Positions 46,554 through 55,746 of a stretch of 64,000 nucleotides of DNA are shown here, one piece after another. The first letter of the stretch is position 1; each line of letters begins with the position of its first letter. Position numbers and translations under genes: made by a program. The stretch comes from DCFW01 sp963790715 (GTDB taxonomy: Bacteria > Bacteroidota > Bacteroidia > Bacteroidales > Bacteroidaceae): positions 111,928 through 175,927 of the forward strand of contig CAWBPN010000002.1 of assembly GCA_963790715.1 (NCBI GenBank), read 5' to 3'. The notes below the pieces were generated by a model. The model was not told the DNA's origin, ran no database searches, and saw only the letters and a list, made by a program, of their open reading frames with translations.

Positions 46554-47108
46554 TTACGCTGTCTTACACTTCCTTTCCGCATTCGTGGAGTCCGGGTCCC
46601 TTCTCCGGAAAAAAAGAGCTCTTATTTTTTCCTCTCCCAACACCCGCCCCAACTCCTTGACACCGAAGAAGGGGATAAAAGCCACGAAAACGACCAGAGC
46701 ATTGGCGAGAAATTCATTGTGCCCTTTCCCCAGAAAATCGGCAATGTCCCCCGTGAACCCCGTCCCCTTCCAAAGGACCTTGACCACATTCTCGAGCACG
46801 GTAAAGATACCGAGAAAAAGAGTGAAGACGGCGGTCTTGTAGAGGGTGGAGTAGATCAAGGGCTTCTGTTCAAGGCCGCGACCGAGGCGAAACACAGCTC
46901 CGATCATGATGACCTTTGCAAGGATCAGCGCTTCGATCACGGCAAATCCATAATTCGTGTATGTTATATCATGGGCAGCCAGAAGGAATCTTCGGTACAC
47001 TGTGAAGGCTGCGAAGACGAGCGTGAGATAAATGACATTTATCCAGTACTCGACCAACTCATGGAATATTTTTTCTTTCAAGCTCTTTTTCTTATCAGGG
47101 CTGTTCAT
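46554..47108 (-). CDS. Four-TM membrane protein of unknown function
   Basis: 184 residues with charged ends and about four membrane segments: WINVIYLTLVFAAFTVYRRF, YGFAVIEALILAKVIMIGAV, TAVFTLFLGIFTVLENVV and FLANALVVFVAFIPFFGVKE. No family is recognised. It lies between the rhodanese and the desulfinase-like gene, all on the - strand, and could be a membrane partner such as an anchor or exporter; that is inference. Confidence 0.7.
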   Translation of the reverse strand: MNSPDKKKSLKEKIFHELVEYWINVIYLTLVFAAFTVYRRFLLAAHDITYTNYGFAVIEALILAKVIMIGAVFRLGRGLEQKPLIYSTLYKTAVFTLFLGIFTVLENVVKVLWKGTGFTGDIADFLGKGHNEFLANALVVFVAFIPFFGVKELGRVLGEEKIRALFFRRRDPDSTNAERKCKTA

Positions 47109-47170
47109 GATCTATACCTCCTCGCCACACGTCATTCCTTCTTCGCTGGTCCGGACTTCAGGCCGGAAGA

Positions 47171-48076
47171 CTACGGCTTCTTCTCTGCCATCTTGCTGAC
47201 AGCCTTGATCGCGGCGTTTATCTTATTAAAGTCATACCACGTCTCGTTCTCCACCGGGAGCTTCAGGTCGCTGCCGTACACGCGCCACCCGTCGATATAG
47301 ATCGCCACGTGCTGATAGCCGAGTGCCCGCAGGGCGAGGTAGGTATACGCCGCCCGCTGGCTCGTCTGGCAATAGGTGATCACCCGCTTGGCTTTCGGCA
47401 CGGCCTTGTAGAGGTCCCGCAGTTGGTCGAGCGTAAGCATCCTGAATGTAGCGAGATCGAAGTTCTTAACAAAGTCGATGTTGATGGCCCGCGGGATGTG
47501 ACCGCCCCGGAGCGACCTTACGTCCGTGCCGCCGTACTCGTCCGGCGTCCTAGTGTCGAGGATGATGGCCTTACTCTTGCCCGCGACAATGCGCAGGATC
47601 TCATCGATCTTCACCCCCCGCTTCATCCCGGCGGCCGCTTTAAACGCCGCTGGCTTCACCGCAGGCGATTGCTGGTCGAGCGTACCGCCTTCGGCCTGCC
47701 AGCGGCCCACACCGCCGTCATAGAACTGGACCGTGCCCTTCCGGCGGGCGCTGTTGCAGCCACCCGCCTCCAGTATCCAGAACAGGACCGCGTTCCAGTG
47801 CACATTGGCCGGATCACCGTAGACAATCACGCGGCTGTCGTTGCCTATCCCCATCTCCCCGAACGTTTGCTCCAGCAGAGGTATCACCGTGGTCTGCCGT
47901 TTCGTATCGTCGGCGAACATCTTCGACACCCATGCCGGCAGTCCGACCGCGCCGGGGATATGCCCTTTGCCGAAGTCCTCTGAGAATCGCACATCGACAA
48001 GCACCCACCCGGGCTTGCCTATTTTGTCCATCACGAACTTCGTGTCGACGATGACATTTTCCATGCTCATTCTCAT
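47171..48076 (-). CDS. Tandem-domain rhodanese (thiosulfate/3-mercaptopyruvate sulfurtransferase)
   Basis: 301 residues, no signal peptide. Two rhodanese domains: the N-terminal one (ENVIVDTKFVMDKIGKPGWV, VDVRFSEDFGKGHIPGAVGL) is inactive, and the C-terminal one has the active-site loop ITYCQTSQRAAYTYLALRAL, with the sulfur-accepting Cys in CQTSQRA. AIILDTRTPDEYGG and GGHIPRAINID are further marks. It would move sulfane sulfur between small thiols, cyanide or protein acceptors. It lies between the selenoprotein candidate and a membrane protein in the proposed sulfur cluster. MRMS start at 48076 or M5 are both possible. Confidence 0.9.
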   Translation of the reverse strand: MRMSMENVIVDTKFVMDKIGKPGWVLVDVRFSEDFGKGHIPGAVGLPAWVSKMFADDTKRQTTVIPLLEQTFGEMGIGNDSRVIVYGDPANVHWNAVLFWILEAGGCNSARRKGTVQFYDGGVGRWQAEGGTLDQQSPAVKPAAFKAAAGMKRGVKIDEILRIVAGKSKAIILDTRTPDEYGGTDVRSLRGGHIPRAINIDFVKNFDLATFRMLTLDQLRDLYKAVPKAKRVITYCQTSQRAAYTYLALRALGYQHVAIYIDGWRVYGSDLKLPVENETWYDFNKINAAIKAVSKMAEKKP

Positions 48077-48138
48077 TGGTTACGACTGCGCTCCTTTTTA
48101 TGGTTTGTGTTGTCCATCTCTGAGCCTTGGCTGCCGTA

Positions 48139-48978
48139 TCATTTGGTGTGGTCCGTATGGCAGAGGAGGCACTCCATGTGCCCCTGCTGCTGGTTCATGC
48201 CGTCGGTGTAGTCCGGGAAGGTCTCCGGCCCATGACACTGGACGCAGTGGGCGATGTTTTCCGATGGAGTCCACTTCACTGGCTTCCACTTGCCATCGAA
48301 ATATTCGTTGAGGTAGTAAACAACGGTATAGACGACCTCCCCGGCCACCTTCGCGCACCTCTCGTACTTTTCTTTGGAGGAGACTTCGGTTCCGGCCGCG
48401 AGCGTCCACTTTGAAACCGAAGTGTGGCAAAGCGGGGTCATCGCCTGGGTCTGGACCTGCTTAGGGTAAGCCGAAATGTCGTCGAACCGTTCGGTCGGGA
48501 ATTTCATTCCCGCATACCACCACATCATCCGGTCGATAATGGCCGAATAGCTCTGCTTGTCGTCGTAGCAGGCCATGTTGATAACGTACGAACTGACGCC
48601 CAGAGCGCCGCAGAGCGTCCCGTGACCGGCGTAGCCCTGCCCGGCATGGACGAACATGTTCGCAGGAAGCGTCGTCCAGGGATATCCGACTTTTTCCTTC
48701 AGGAGGCTGGAGAACCCCAGCCAAGTGCCATACCCTCACCCGCCCGGCGGCTTCGAGAGATAACCGCGATATGCCCTTCTTCCGGCCTCAAGCGGATCGA
48801 GCTTCGTCCACTTCCATGGCAAGGGTGGTGGTTCAGTCACGGATGATTCAGTCGCCGTTGGAGTTGGAGGCAATGCACGGCTGGCACACCCCGTTATTCC
48901 TCCTGCCACGAAAATGCCCGCTTTGGTTATGAAATTGCGACGGGATAGTGACGATGCCCTCTCTTGCTTTTTTTCCAT
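48139..48978 (-). CDS. Split-Soret/C_GCAxxG-type multihaem redox protein, probable selenoprotein (in-frame TGA)
   Basis: The frame from 48978 meets TGA at 48736-48738 (residue 81) and then continues open in the same frame for 199 residues with full family similarity, so this is not a frameshift. The N-terminus has a twin-arginine signal (LSRRNFITKAGIFVAGG). The TGA sits in PPGG[U]GYGTWLGF, where homologues should have Cys. Further on, GHGTLCGALG is the GCAxxG-like loop, and CVQCHG and CLLCH are CxxCH haem c sites. The restored protein is 279 residues. A hairpin with a GGU-starting loop lies 14-31 bases after the TGA, as in bacterial SECIS elements. It is presumably a periplasmic redox enzyme of the sulfur cluster. 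Confidence 0.78.
48705..48722 (-). promoter_or_regulatory. Candidate bacterial SECIS hairpin
   Basis: On the - strand GGCTGG (48722-48717) pairs exactly with CCAGCC (48710-48705) around a six-base loop, GGTTCT. The loop begins 20 bases after the TGA, within the range usual for SelB-binding elements, and starts with the G/U bases that SelB needs in E. coli. It is coding sequence too, which limits how much can be read from a six-pair stem. Confidence 0.6.
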
Positions 48979-49023
48979 AATGATCTCCTCTCCTTTTCCT
49001 CTCTTTTCATAAGCACTTCACTA

Positions 49024-49452
49024 TTAGAATTGCTGATATGAGCTGATGATGTTTGTCTTATCGGGAGGATTCGGTTTGGCTCTGGCCTTTTCAATGGCTT
49101 CAATACCCGTGGAATGCGAAATCACATCGAACCGGATCTCAGGAATTTCGGTCGCCATCTCAACCACCAGGAGCACGGCGAGGAATTTATGGGAGCGCAG
49201 GTGGCGCTCCAGGTCTTTCTCGCTCGTCCAGATCTCTTCGAGCATGAGTGCGCGCTGTTCCTGGACATCCCCATAAAGCCGGCAGCTGATGCAGCCCTCC
49301 TCGAGTTTTGTCTGCTCGATTAATGAACTGAGAATGATCAGCGCCTCTTTTCGCTTTTTAGCGGGGATGATTATCCGGATGCTCGCATCGATGCGGCTTT
49401 TGGCCTCCTGTTGGTCTTCCACGGTGGGTGCAACCCGGGTTAGCTCTATCAA
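49024..49452 (-). CDS. ABM-type (antibiotic biosynthesis monooxygenase-like) dimeric alpha+beta barrel protein
   Basis: Start at TTG 49452, eight bases after GGAGG; the annotated-style start at 49467 lies within that ribosome site. 142 residues. The ABM fold is recognised from ASIRIIIPAKKRKEALIILS, LEEGCISCRLYGDVQEQRAL, LEEIWTSEKDLERHLRS and HKFLAVLLVVEMA. The family acts on quinones, haem or oxygen-reactive substrates, but many members have no known reaction. It is the first gene downstream of the regulator on this strand and could start the sulfur cluster transcript. The C-terminal 30 residues (HSTGIEAIEKARAK) are an extension beyond the core. Confidence 0.75.
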   Translation of the reverse strand: MIELTRVAPTVEDQQEAKSRIDASIRIIIPAKKRKEALIILSSLIEQTKLEEGCISCRLYGDVQEQRALMLEEIWTSEKDLERHLRSHKFLAVLLVVEMATEIPEIRFDVISHSTGIEAIEKARAKPNPPDKTNIISSYQQF

Positions 49453-49516
49453 TGGACTCACCTCCAACGGATTTTAGTGTGCCAGGCGATGCAGCTGAAA
49501 CTATTCTTAACGGTAT

Positions 49517-49533
49517 TGCGAAAAGTATTCCCG
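49517..49533 (-). promoter_or_regulatory. Weak sigma-54-like -24/-12 element
   Basis: On the - strand GG (49531-49530) and GC (49519-49518) are ten bases apart, the spacing of -24/-12 sites, but the rest of the consensus matches poorly. It lies ~65 bases upstream of the ABM start and beside a sigma-54 activator gene. Low weight. Confidence 0.25.
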
Positions 49534-49666
49534 AACTGAAGCAAGCTGCAAATTGTGATATAACTAATTAGGATTAATACCTATTGCGTATCAGGCAGGT
49601 TACGATGTGGAGTGAATGGATGGCGGGTGGATGTCCAAATATCGACAAAGTGACTTTATTTCGACA

Positions 49667-51272
49667 CTACAAGGTCGGTCGTTTGATTCCCAGCTTCTTT
49701 ATCTTTGACAGCAAGGTGGTGCGTTTCATCCCCAGGATTTCAGCGGCTCCGCCTTTGCCGGCGATGCGCCAGGCGGTTTTCACTAGAACACCCAGGATAT
49801 GCTTGCGCTCAGCTTCCTCCAGGCTGCCACTTGTGGGGATGTCGCCGGGTGCCTGATCCGGCGGGTGCAAGTGCAGCTTACCGTCGCTGCTTGTAATCAT
49901 GGCGTGTTCGACAATGTTTCTCAGCTCCCGCGCGTTGCCCGGCCACGGGTAACGCTGCATGGCATCCATGGCATTGCGGGCGATGTGGTCGACCCGTTTG
50001 CCCAGCTTTTTCTCATATTGCTTGACGAACGCCCAGACCAGAGGGGGTATATCCTCTGAGCGCTCACGCAGAGGCGGAATCGAGATGGGAAACACATTTA
50101 GCCGGTAGTACAGATCTCTGCGAAACCTTCCCGCGGCGATCTCTTGCGCCAGGTCCCGGTTGGTGGCGGCAATGATGCGGACGTTGACCTGCAGGGATTT
50201 GGTGGAACCCAAGCGTTCAAACCGCCCTTCTTCCAGGACGCGTAGCAGCTTGACCTGCAGGTCGAGCGAAAGCTCGCCGATCTCGTCCAAGAAAAGCGTG
50301 GATCGGTCGGCCACCTCGAAACGTCCGGCCATGCGGGTCATGGCGCCGGTGTAGGCGCCCTTCTCCCGGCCGAAGAGTTCGGTTTCGATCAGCGTGGGCG
50401 GCAGGGCCGCGCAATTGATCGTTATGAGCGGCCGCGCCTTGCGGCTGCTCAGGTTGTGGATGGTGCGGGCCAGAAGTTCCTTCCCCGTGCCGGTTTCCCC
50501 CTGGAGGAGGACCGTCGCCTCCGTGCCGGCCACCTGCTCGACCTGGGCAAGAACCTTCTTCATGGCTGCGCTACGGCCGACAAGCTCCTCGTGCCGGTGC
50601 TGGAGCATGATTTCATCCCGGAGATAGACGATTCTCCTGCTCTAATTGAAGCTTCAGCCGCTTGATTTCCTCCAATTGTTCGCGGAGCCGGCGCTCGCTT
50701 TCGCAAAGGTCCTGATCCGCGCGCTTCCGGGCGAGCGCATTGGCGAATATCTGCGCGACCAGCTGAAACTGTTGCACGACCCTCTTCGGCCAGTCTCTTT
50801 CCTCCCGTGTAACGGCGAAGGCCAACAAACCAAATACTTCCCCTCTTCCTACTGATAACGGAATCAACACCGTCGACTTGGTGCCGTACAGGCGGTAATT
50901 CTCCCGGTCACGGCCAGCTTCCGCCGGAAGCTCGGACATTTTCGAAAGGGCGAGCGTTTCCCCGCCCAGGACCTTTTGCGCTGTCCAAGGGAAAAAATCC
51001 TTTGCACTCATCCGCTCAGGAGGTGACGGAATTCCGGGCGGCTGATGGATATGTGTAAGCAATAGGGTTCCGGGATCGTCTTGAGATGTAATCCAAAGCG
51101 TAGAACGGTCAATTTCCAGGAGCTCGCAGATGCGGCTCTGGGCGGCTTTGATTTCGTTGTCGATCTGGTCAGCGGGAAGATTGATGAAGAGTGTTGAAAT
51201 TTCGGCCAGCAGCCTTTCGAACGGCAACAGCTCGTGAAGTTCTTCATGCGGTTTGATTCCTGATTGAGCCAT
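49667..51272 (-). CDS. GAF-domain sigma-54-dependent transcriptional activator, one frameshift
   Basis: Start at 51272 (MAQSGIKPHEEL); ~534 residues when joined. N-terminal GAF domain (residues ~20-190: ICELLEIDRSTLWITSQDDP, STVLIPLSVGRGEVFGLLAF), a helical link, then an AAA+ sigma-54 domain: Walker A GETGTGKE, the GAFTGA-type loop EKGAYTGAMTR, Walker B STLFLDEIGEL, and a Fis-type HTH at the end (GGAAEILGMKRTTLLSKIKK). The frame breaks at about 50630, where ENRLSPG should read ...YLRDEIMLQHRHEELVG. The GAF domain probably senses a small molecule. It is likely to activate the adjacent sulfur cluster. Confidence 0.88.
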
Positions 51273-51452
51273 AGAACCCTTCCATCTCAGTGAGGCGAAG
51301 CGAAACCGCGGACATTCAGATGCAGCCTTTGACCGCGGCCGCACGAGGATGCAGCACTTTGCATCCACAGCACCGTATACAGCCAAGATACGACACAGGC
51401 CACGCAGTCTACCGTATATCACAAAATGAGGCACTTGGGGATAGGAGTCACC

Positions 51453-52935
51453 CTATATCGGCAGCCAACGGGTCAGGACATGGCATCCCCAGGGCGGAAG
51501 GTCCACGTACATCCCCGGATTGCACATCTCGTCTACCACTGCGTTCATACATTTGTCCCGTAAAGAGGTCGGTCATCTGCCATGACGTGCCCGTGAGTTC
51601 ATCCCAGGGCAGCCGCACCTGCCCCTGGGCACCCGAGTCAGAGAGATTTACCACGACCAGGTGATGCTCTCCGGCGCTGCGCCAGCACCAGGCAACGAGG
51701 TTCTGGTAACTTGCATTATCCGGCCAGCCGGTTCGCTCACAGAGCTGCCAGTGTCCATTCCGCAGCCCCTCCAGAGAAGCGGCTTTTAGAAGCGTCTGGT
51801 AGAAACCCGGGAGGTCAGGGTCGACCGGCTCGACCGGACGGCGGCCGAGGAAGACAGGCAGTCTGACCTTTCTTCCCTCGAACTGTCCTTCATGGAAGAG
51901 TTTTGCCCCCGGAATAGTCGCAATGGTCACGGCAGCGGCGCGCTCCTTCTGGGCAGAAAAGACCGAAAGGGCACGCGGCTCATCGTGGTTTTCGATGAAA
52001 CGGACCATCTTGCCCTGGTAGGCGAGGTCGGCGCAAAGATGGAGCCGCACGTTCTCCGCGGAATCGTGTTCCAAACGGTCGTACAGGCGCTTATCGTAAC
52101 AGTAGTCGAACCCCTGCTGCTGGAGCTCCCACTCGAGGTCCCAATACGCCTCTGCCATGAACAGGAAATCCGGGTGCGCTTTCTTAATGGCGGAAATCAC
52201 GTCAGGCCAGTACTCTGTTGCCGGCCGTTGACCCGCACGGTTACCCCAGGTGCGTTCGAAAATCTGGTTCAGCAGAAGCATCGCCATGTCGCAGCGCACA
52301 CCATCGCTCTGGCCGGCGATATCCGAAAGGGTCTCGATCACCGCCTGCCGGAGCCCAGGCTGAAAAGCATTCAGTTGCAGCACGTCCGGCCATGCCGGGA
52401 AGAAGGGATCCCGGCCACAGGCGAACACCTTTCCTCTCACCGAAATGAAGGACGCCGGATCGTTTCTCGCATCGTCAGCGTTCCCCTGAACGAAGTATTC
52501 CGGATGATCGATGACCCAGGGATGGTCCGGCGCCACGTGGTTCGGGACGAAATCGAGGATGAGCTTGAGCCCCCGCCTGGCGAGTTCTCTCCGGGCAACC
52601 GCCAGGCCTTTCCGGCCTCCCAGGTGTTCGTCGACCACATAGTGTCGCACACAATAAGGAGACCCCACGTTGTCTTCTGACCGAAAATCGGGAAGGGCCC
52701 GCCGGAAATCTTCCAGAAGACCCTTGTTCTGATTTGCAATGGCAATGCCCGCGGGGCTCCGTTCCCAGACGCCCATGAACCATACGGCATCGGCGCCGAG
52801 AGAGGACAAGGTGTCCCACTCCTCAGACGGCACTGCAGCCAGCGTGACGGGCCTCTCGTATTTCCGGCTCAGCTCGTTAAGCCAGACCCATGTATTGATC
52901 TCGTAGATAACCGGATGTTTCGGCCAGGGGTTCAT
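51453..52935 (-). CDS. GH13 alpha-amylase-family enzyme, frameshift near C-terminus
   Basis: About 493 residues, cytoplasmic. TIM-barrel motifs: LKLILDFVPNHVAPDHPW, nucleophile Asp in DGVRCDMAML, acid/base Glu in FLFMAEAYWD and Asp in FIENHDEPRA. DAVWFMGVWERSPAG is typical of a GH13 subgroup of uncharacterised bacterial enzymes. The last residues break frame at about 51535; restoring it gives DEMCNPGMYVDLPPWGCHVL and a stop at 51453. It overlaps the GH63 gene by ATGA (52932-52935), so the pair is translationally coupled. It probably handles a storage or compatible-solute alpha-glucan. Confidence 0.87.
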
Positions 52936-55673
52936 TTCGTTGCCTCCGGTTCCGACTTTCCAAGGGTGAAGGCCGCGGCCTTGCCACCCTCGAGCGCCTT
53001 TTTCGCATCGAGCAATCCGAAGAGCTGGATCAGCTTCGCCACCACTCCTGTCCAGCCCGTCTGGTGGCTCGCACCCAGCCCCGCCCCGTTATCCCCATGG
53101 AAGTACTCATAGAAGAGGATATGGTCGCGCCAGTGGGGATCGGTCTGGAACTTCTCGGTGCCGCCGTAGACAGGACGTTTACCCTGTTCATTCCGCAGGA
53201 AGATCCGGCTGAGCCGCTCCGCGATCTCCTTGGCCACCTCGAAGAGATTCATCATCTTGCCTGAACCGGTCGGGCATTCGATCTTGAAGTTGTCGCCGTA
53301 ATACAGGTAAAAGTTCAGGAGCGACCTGATAATCAGGGTATTGACCGGCATCCAGACCGGACCCCGCCAGTTGGAGTTGCCGCCGAACATGCCGGTGTTC
53401 GACTCCGCCGGCAGATAGTCCACCCGGTACTCCTGGCCGTTCGACGTGGAAGACGAACGGGTGCTGCTCGTGGAACTTGGAGAGCGAGCGGATGCCGTAG
53501 GGACTCAGGAACTCGTTCTCGTCCAGCATCTTCGAGAGGATCCGGCGCAGCCGCTCCGGGTTGACCAGGGCGATGATCCCCCGTTCGGCCACTCCAAAAT
53601 GACCGGGACCCGTGGGGTGGATGGACTGCAGGAGCTCCGGCATCTGGCGCATGCGTGCCAGAAACGCGGCCAATGCCTGCGGAACGCGCTCGCGCTGCCA
53701 CTTCTCGATCACCGTCGTGGCGCACAGGGGCAACAGCCCCACCATCGAGCGCACCTTGAGCCGCGTGCCGCTGCCGTCGGGGAGCCGCAGGAGATCGTAG
53801 TAGAAGCCGTCCTCCTCATCCCACATGCCGTCCTGCCCGGGTTTGTTCATGGCCGCGGCGATATAGAGAAAATGCTCTACGAACTTGAAAACCATGTCCT
53901 CATAGACGCGATCATGGCTGGCGAGCTCGATCGCCAGCTCGAGCATGTTCTGCGTGAAGAGCGCCATCCATGCCGTGCCGTCCGCCTGTTCCAGATAGCC
54001 TCCCGTCGGCAGCGGGGCGCTCCGGTCGAAGACGCCGATGTTGTCGAGGCCGAGAAAGCCGCCCTCGAACACGTTCTTGCCGAAGCGATCCTTGCGGTTC
54101 ACCCACCAGGTGAAGTTCAGCATGAGCTTGTTGAACGCCGACTTGAGAAAATCAACGTCAGTCTCGCCGCGCAGGGCCTGCTCGGTACGGTGCAGGAACA
54201 GGGTTGCGAAGGCGTGGACCGGGGGGTTCACGTCGCTGAAGTTCCACTCATAGGCGGGGAGCTGGCCGCTGGGATGGAGGTAGTGCCCGCGGAGCATCAG
54301 TTCCATCTGCTCCTTGGCGAAGTCGGGGTCCACGATCGAGATGCGGCAGCGTGTGGAAGGCGAGATCCCAGGCCGCGTACCAGGGGTACTCCCACTTGTC
54401 GGGCATCGAGATGATGTCGTCGTTGATCATGTGGAACCACTCCCGGTTCCGGAACTGACGGCTGCCGTGATGGAGGGGGTGGGCGCGGTGCTCCTCCAGC
54501 CACGAATCGGCGTCGAAGTAATAATACTGCTTCGACCAGAGCATGCCGGCGATGGCCTGGCGCATCACGTTGGCTTCATCCGGGGAGGCCGAGGGCGGGG
54601 TCACGGTGCGGTAGAACTCATCCGCCTCCCGCAGCCGTGCGGCCAGGGTCTCGTCAAATCCCGGACCGAAAGGGGCTTTCTTGTCCTTACCGGCGAGGGG
54701 TTGACCGGTGAGGCGCAGCCGCACCGTCGCCGACTGGCCAGGGCCGACCTTCAGGCGGTAGTGGGCCGCGGCCTTGGTGCCGAGCCGGTCGGGGTTCACC
54801 GCTTCCCGGCGGCCCTGGACCACGTAGTCGTTGATGCCGTCTTTAAGGTACGGACCCGAATTCGGGTAATTGAGGCCAAGCCGGGTGTGGTTGGTTTCGT
54901 TCTCGGTAAAGAGCAGCGGCGCATCGCCTTCGCAGTACAGCCAGTACTGCCCCCAGTACGGGATGCGTTGCCGCAATCGCGCTGGTGCCTGCCGGCCCCT
55001 CGATCTGCTTGAGCACTGGCTTCGCGGAAGGTCTGGCGATCCACGACGCCCAGTCGTTGCGGAACCACAGGGTCGGCAGCACGTGCAGTTCGGCCGCCTC
55101 CGGCCCCCGATTGGCCGCGGTGATCTTGACCAGGATATCCTCGGGGCCGGCCTTGGCGTATTCCACGAAAACATCGAAGTAGCGGTCCTCCTTGAAGATG
55201 CCGGTATCGAGCAATTCGTACTCCATCTCGTCGCGGGTGCGCCGCTGGTTCGTCTCCACCAGGTCGGCGTAGGGATAGGCCGCCTGGGGATACTTGTAGA
55301 GGTACTTCATGTAGGAGTGGGTCGGCGTGCTGTCGAGATAAAAGTAGTACTCCTTGACGTCTTCGCCGTGGTTGGCCTCGCTGTTGGTAAGCCCGAAGAG
55401 GCGTTCCTTGAGAATGGGGTCCTTGCCGTTCCACAACGCAAGGGCAAAACAGAGCCGCTGCTTCTCGTCGGAGATCCCTCCGAGGCCGTCCTCGCCCCAA
55501 CGATATGCCCGGGAACGGGCGTGGTCGTGGGTGAAGAAGTTCCAGGCGTCGCCGTTCTCGCTGTAATCCTCACGCACCGTTCCCCACTGCCGTTCGCTGA
55601 GGTACGGCCCCCACTTCTTCCAGGGAGCCTTCTGCTCCCGAGCCTCTTCAAGTCGAACATGTTCGGTGGTCAT
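52932..55673 (-). CDS. GH63-family glucosidase, three frameshifts
   Basis: Four overlapping frames join to ~912 residues with breaks near 54975, 54340 and 53440. It is a GH63-type (alpha/alpha)6-barrel protein: WGPYLSERQWGTVREDYSEN at the start, NDWASWIARP, then PDKWEYPWYAAWDLAFH, DFAKEQMELMLRGHYLHPSG, WDEEDGFYYDLLRLPDG, and GMFGGNSNWRGPVWMPVNTL in the C-terminal part. Members hydrolyse glucosyl- or mannosylglycerate or other alpha-glucosides. All frames carry conserved family sequence, so the gene is likely intact in the organism. It ends in an ATGA overlap with the GH13 gene. Confidence 0.88.
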
Positions 55674-55704
55674 AATTCACCTGCCTTTCGTTCAAAATAA
55701 TAAG

Positions 55705-55723
55705 ACCTAAATTGAGCGATTTT
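55705..55723 (+). repeat. Intergenic 19-base motif, copy 2
   Basis: ACCTAAATTGAGCGATTTT, 17 of 19 identical to 42672-42690. It lies just upstream (on the - strand) of the GH63 start and downstream of the histidine kinase stop. Confidence 0.55.
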
Positions 55724-55746
55724 GTCGATTCGCATCGAGTCCCTGT

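Noticed and set aside
46071..47300. 409-residue + strand ORF
   Set aside because: It is antisense to the DszB-like and membrane-protein genes, with no recognisable family.
48657..48978. Nonsense mutation or frameshift splitting the split-Soret gene
   Set aside because: The two parts are in the same frame (offset divisible by three) with open family-like sequence across the TGA, and the stop replaces an expected Cys beside a SECIS-like hairpin. Selenocysteine fits better, although a simple nonsense mutation cannot be fully excluded.
53446..54414. 322-residue + strand ORF
   Set aside because: It is antisense to the GH63 gene.
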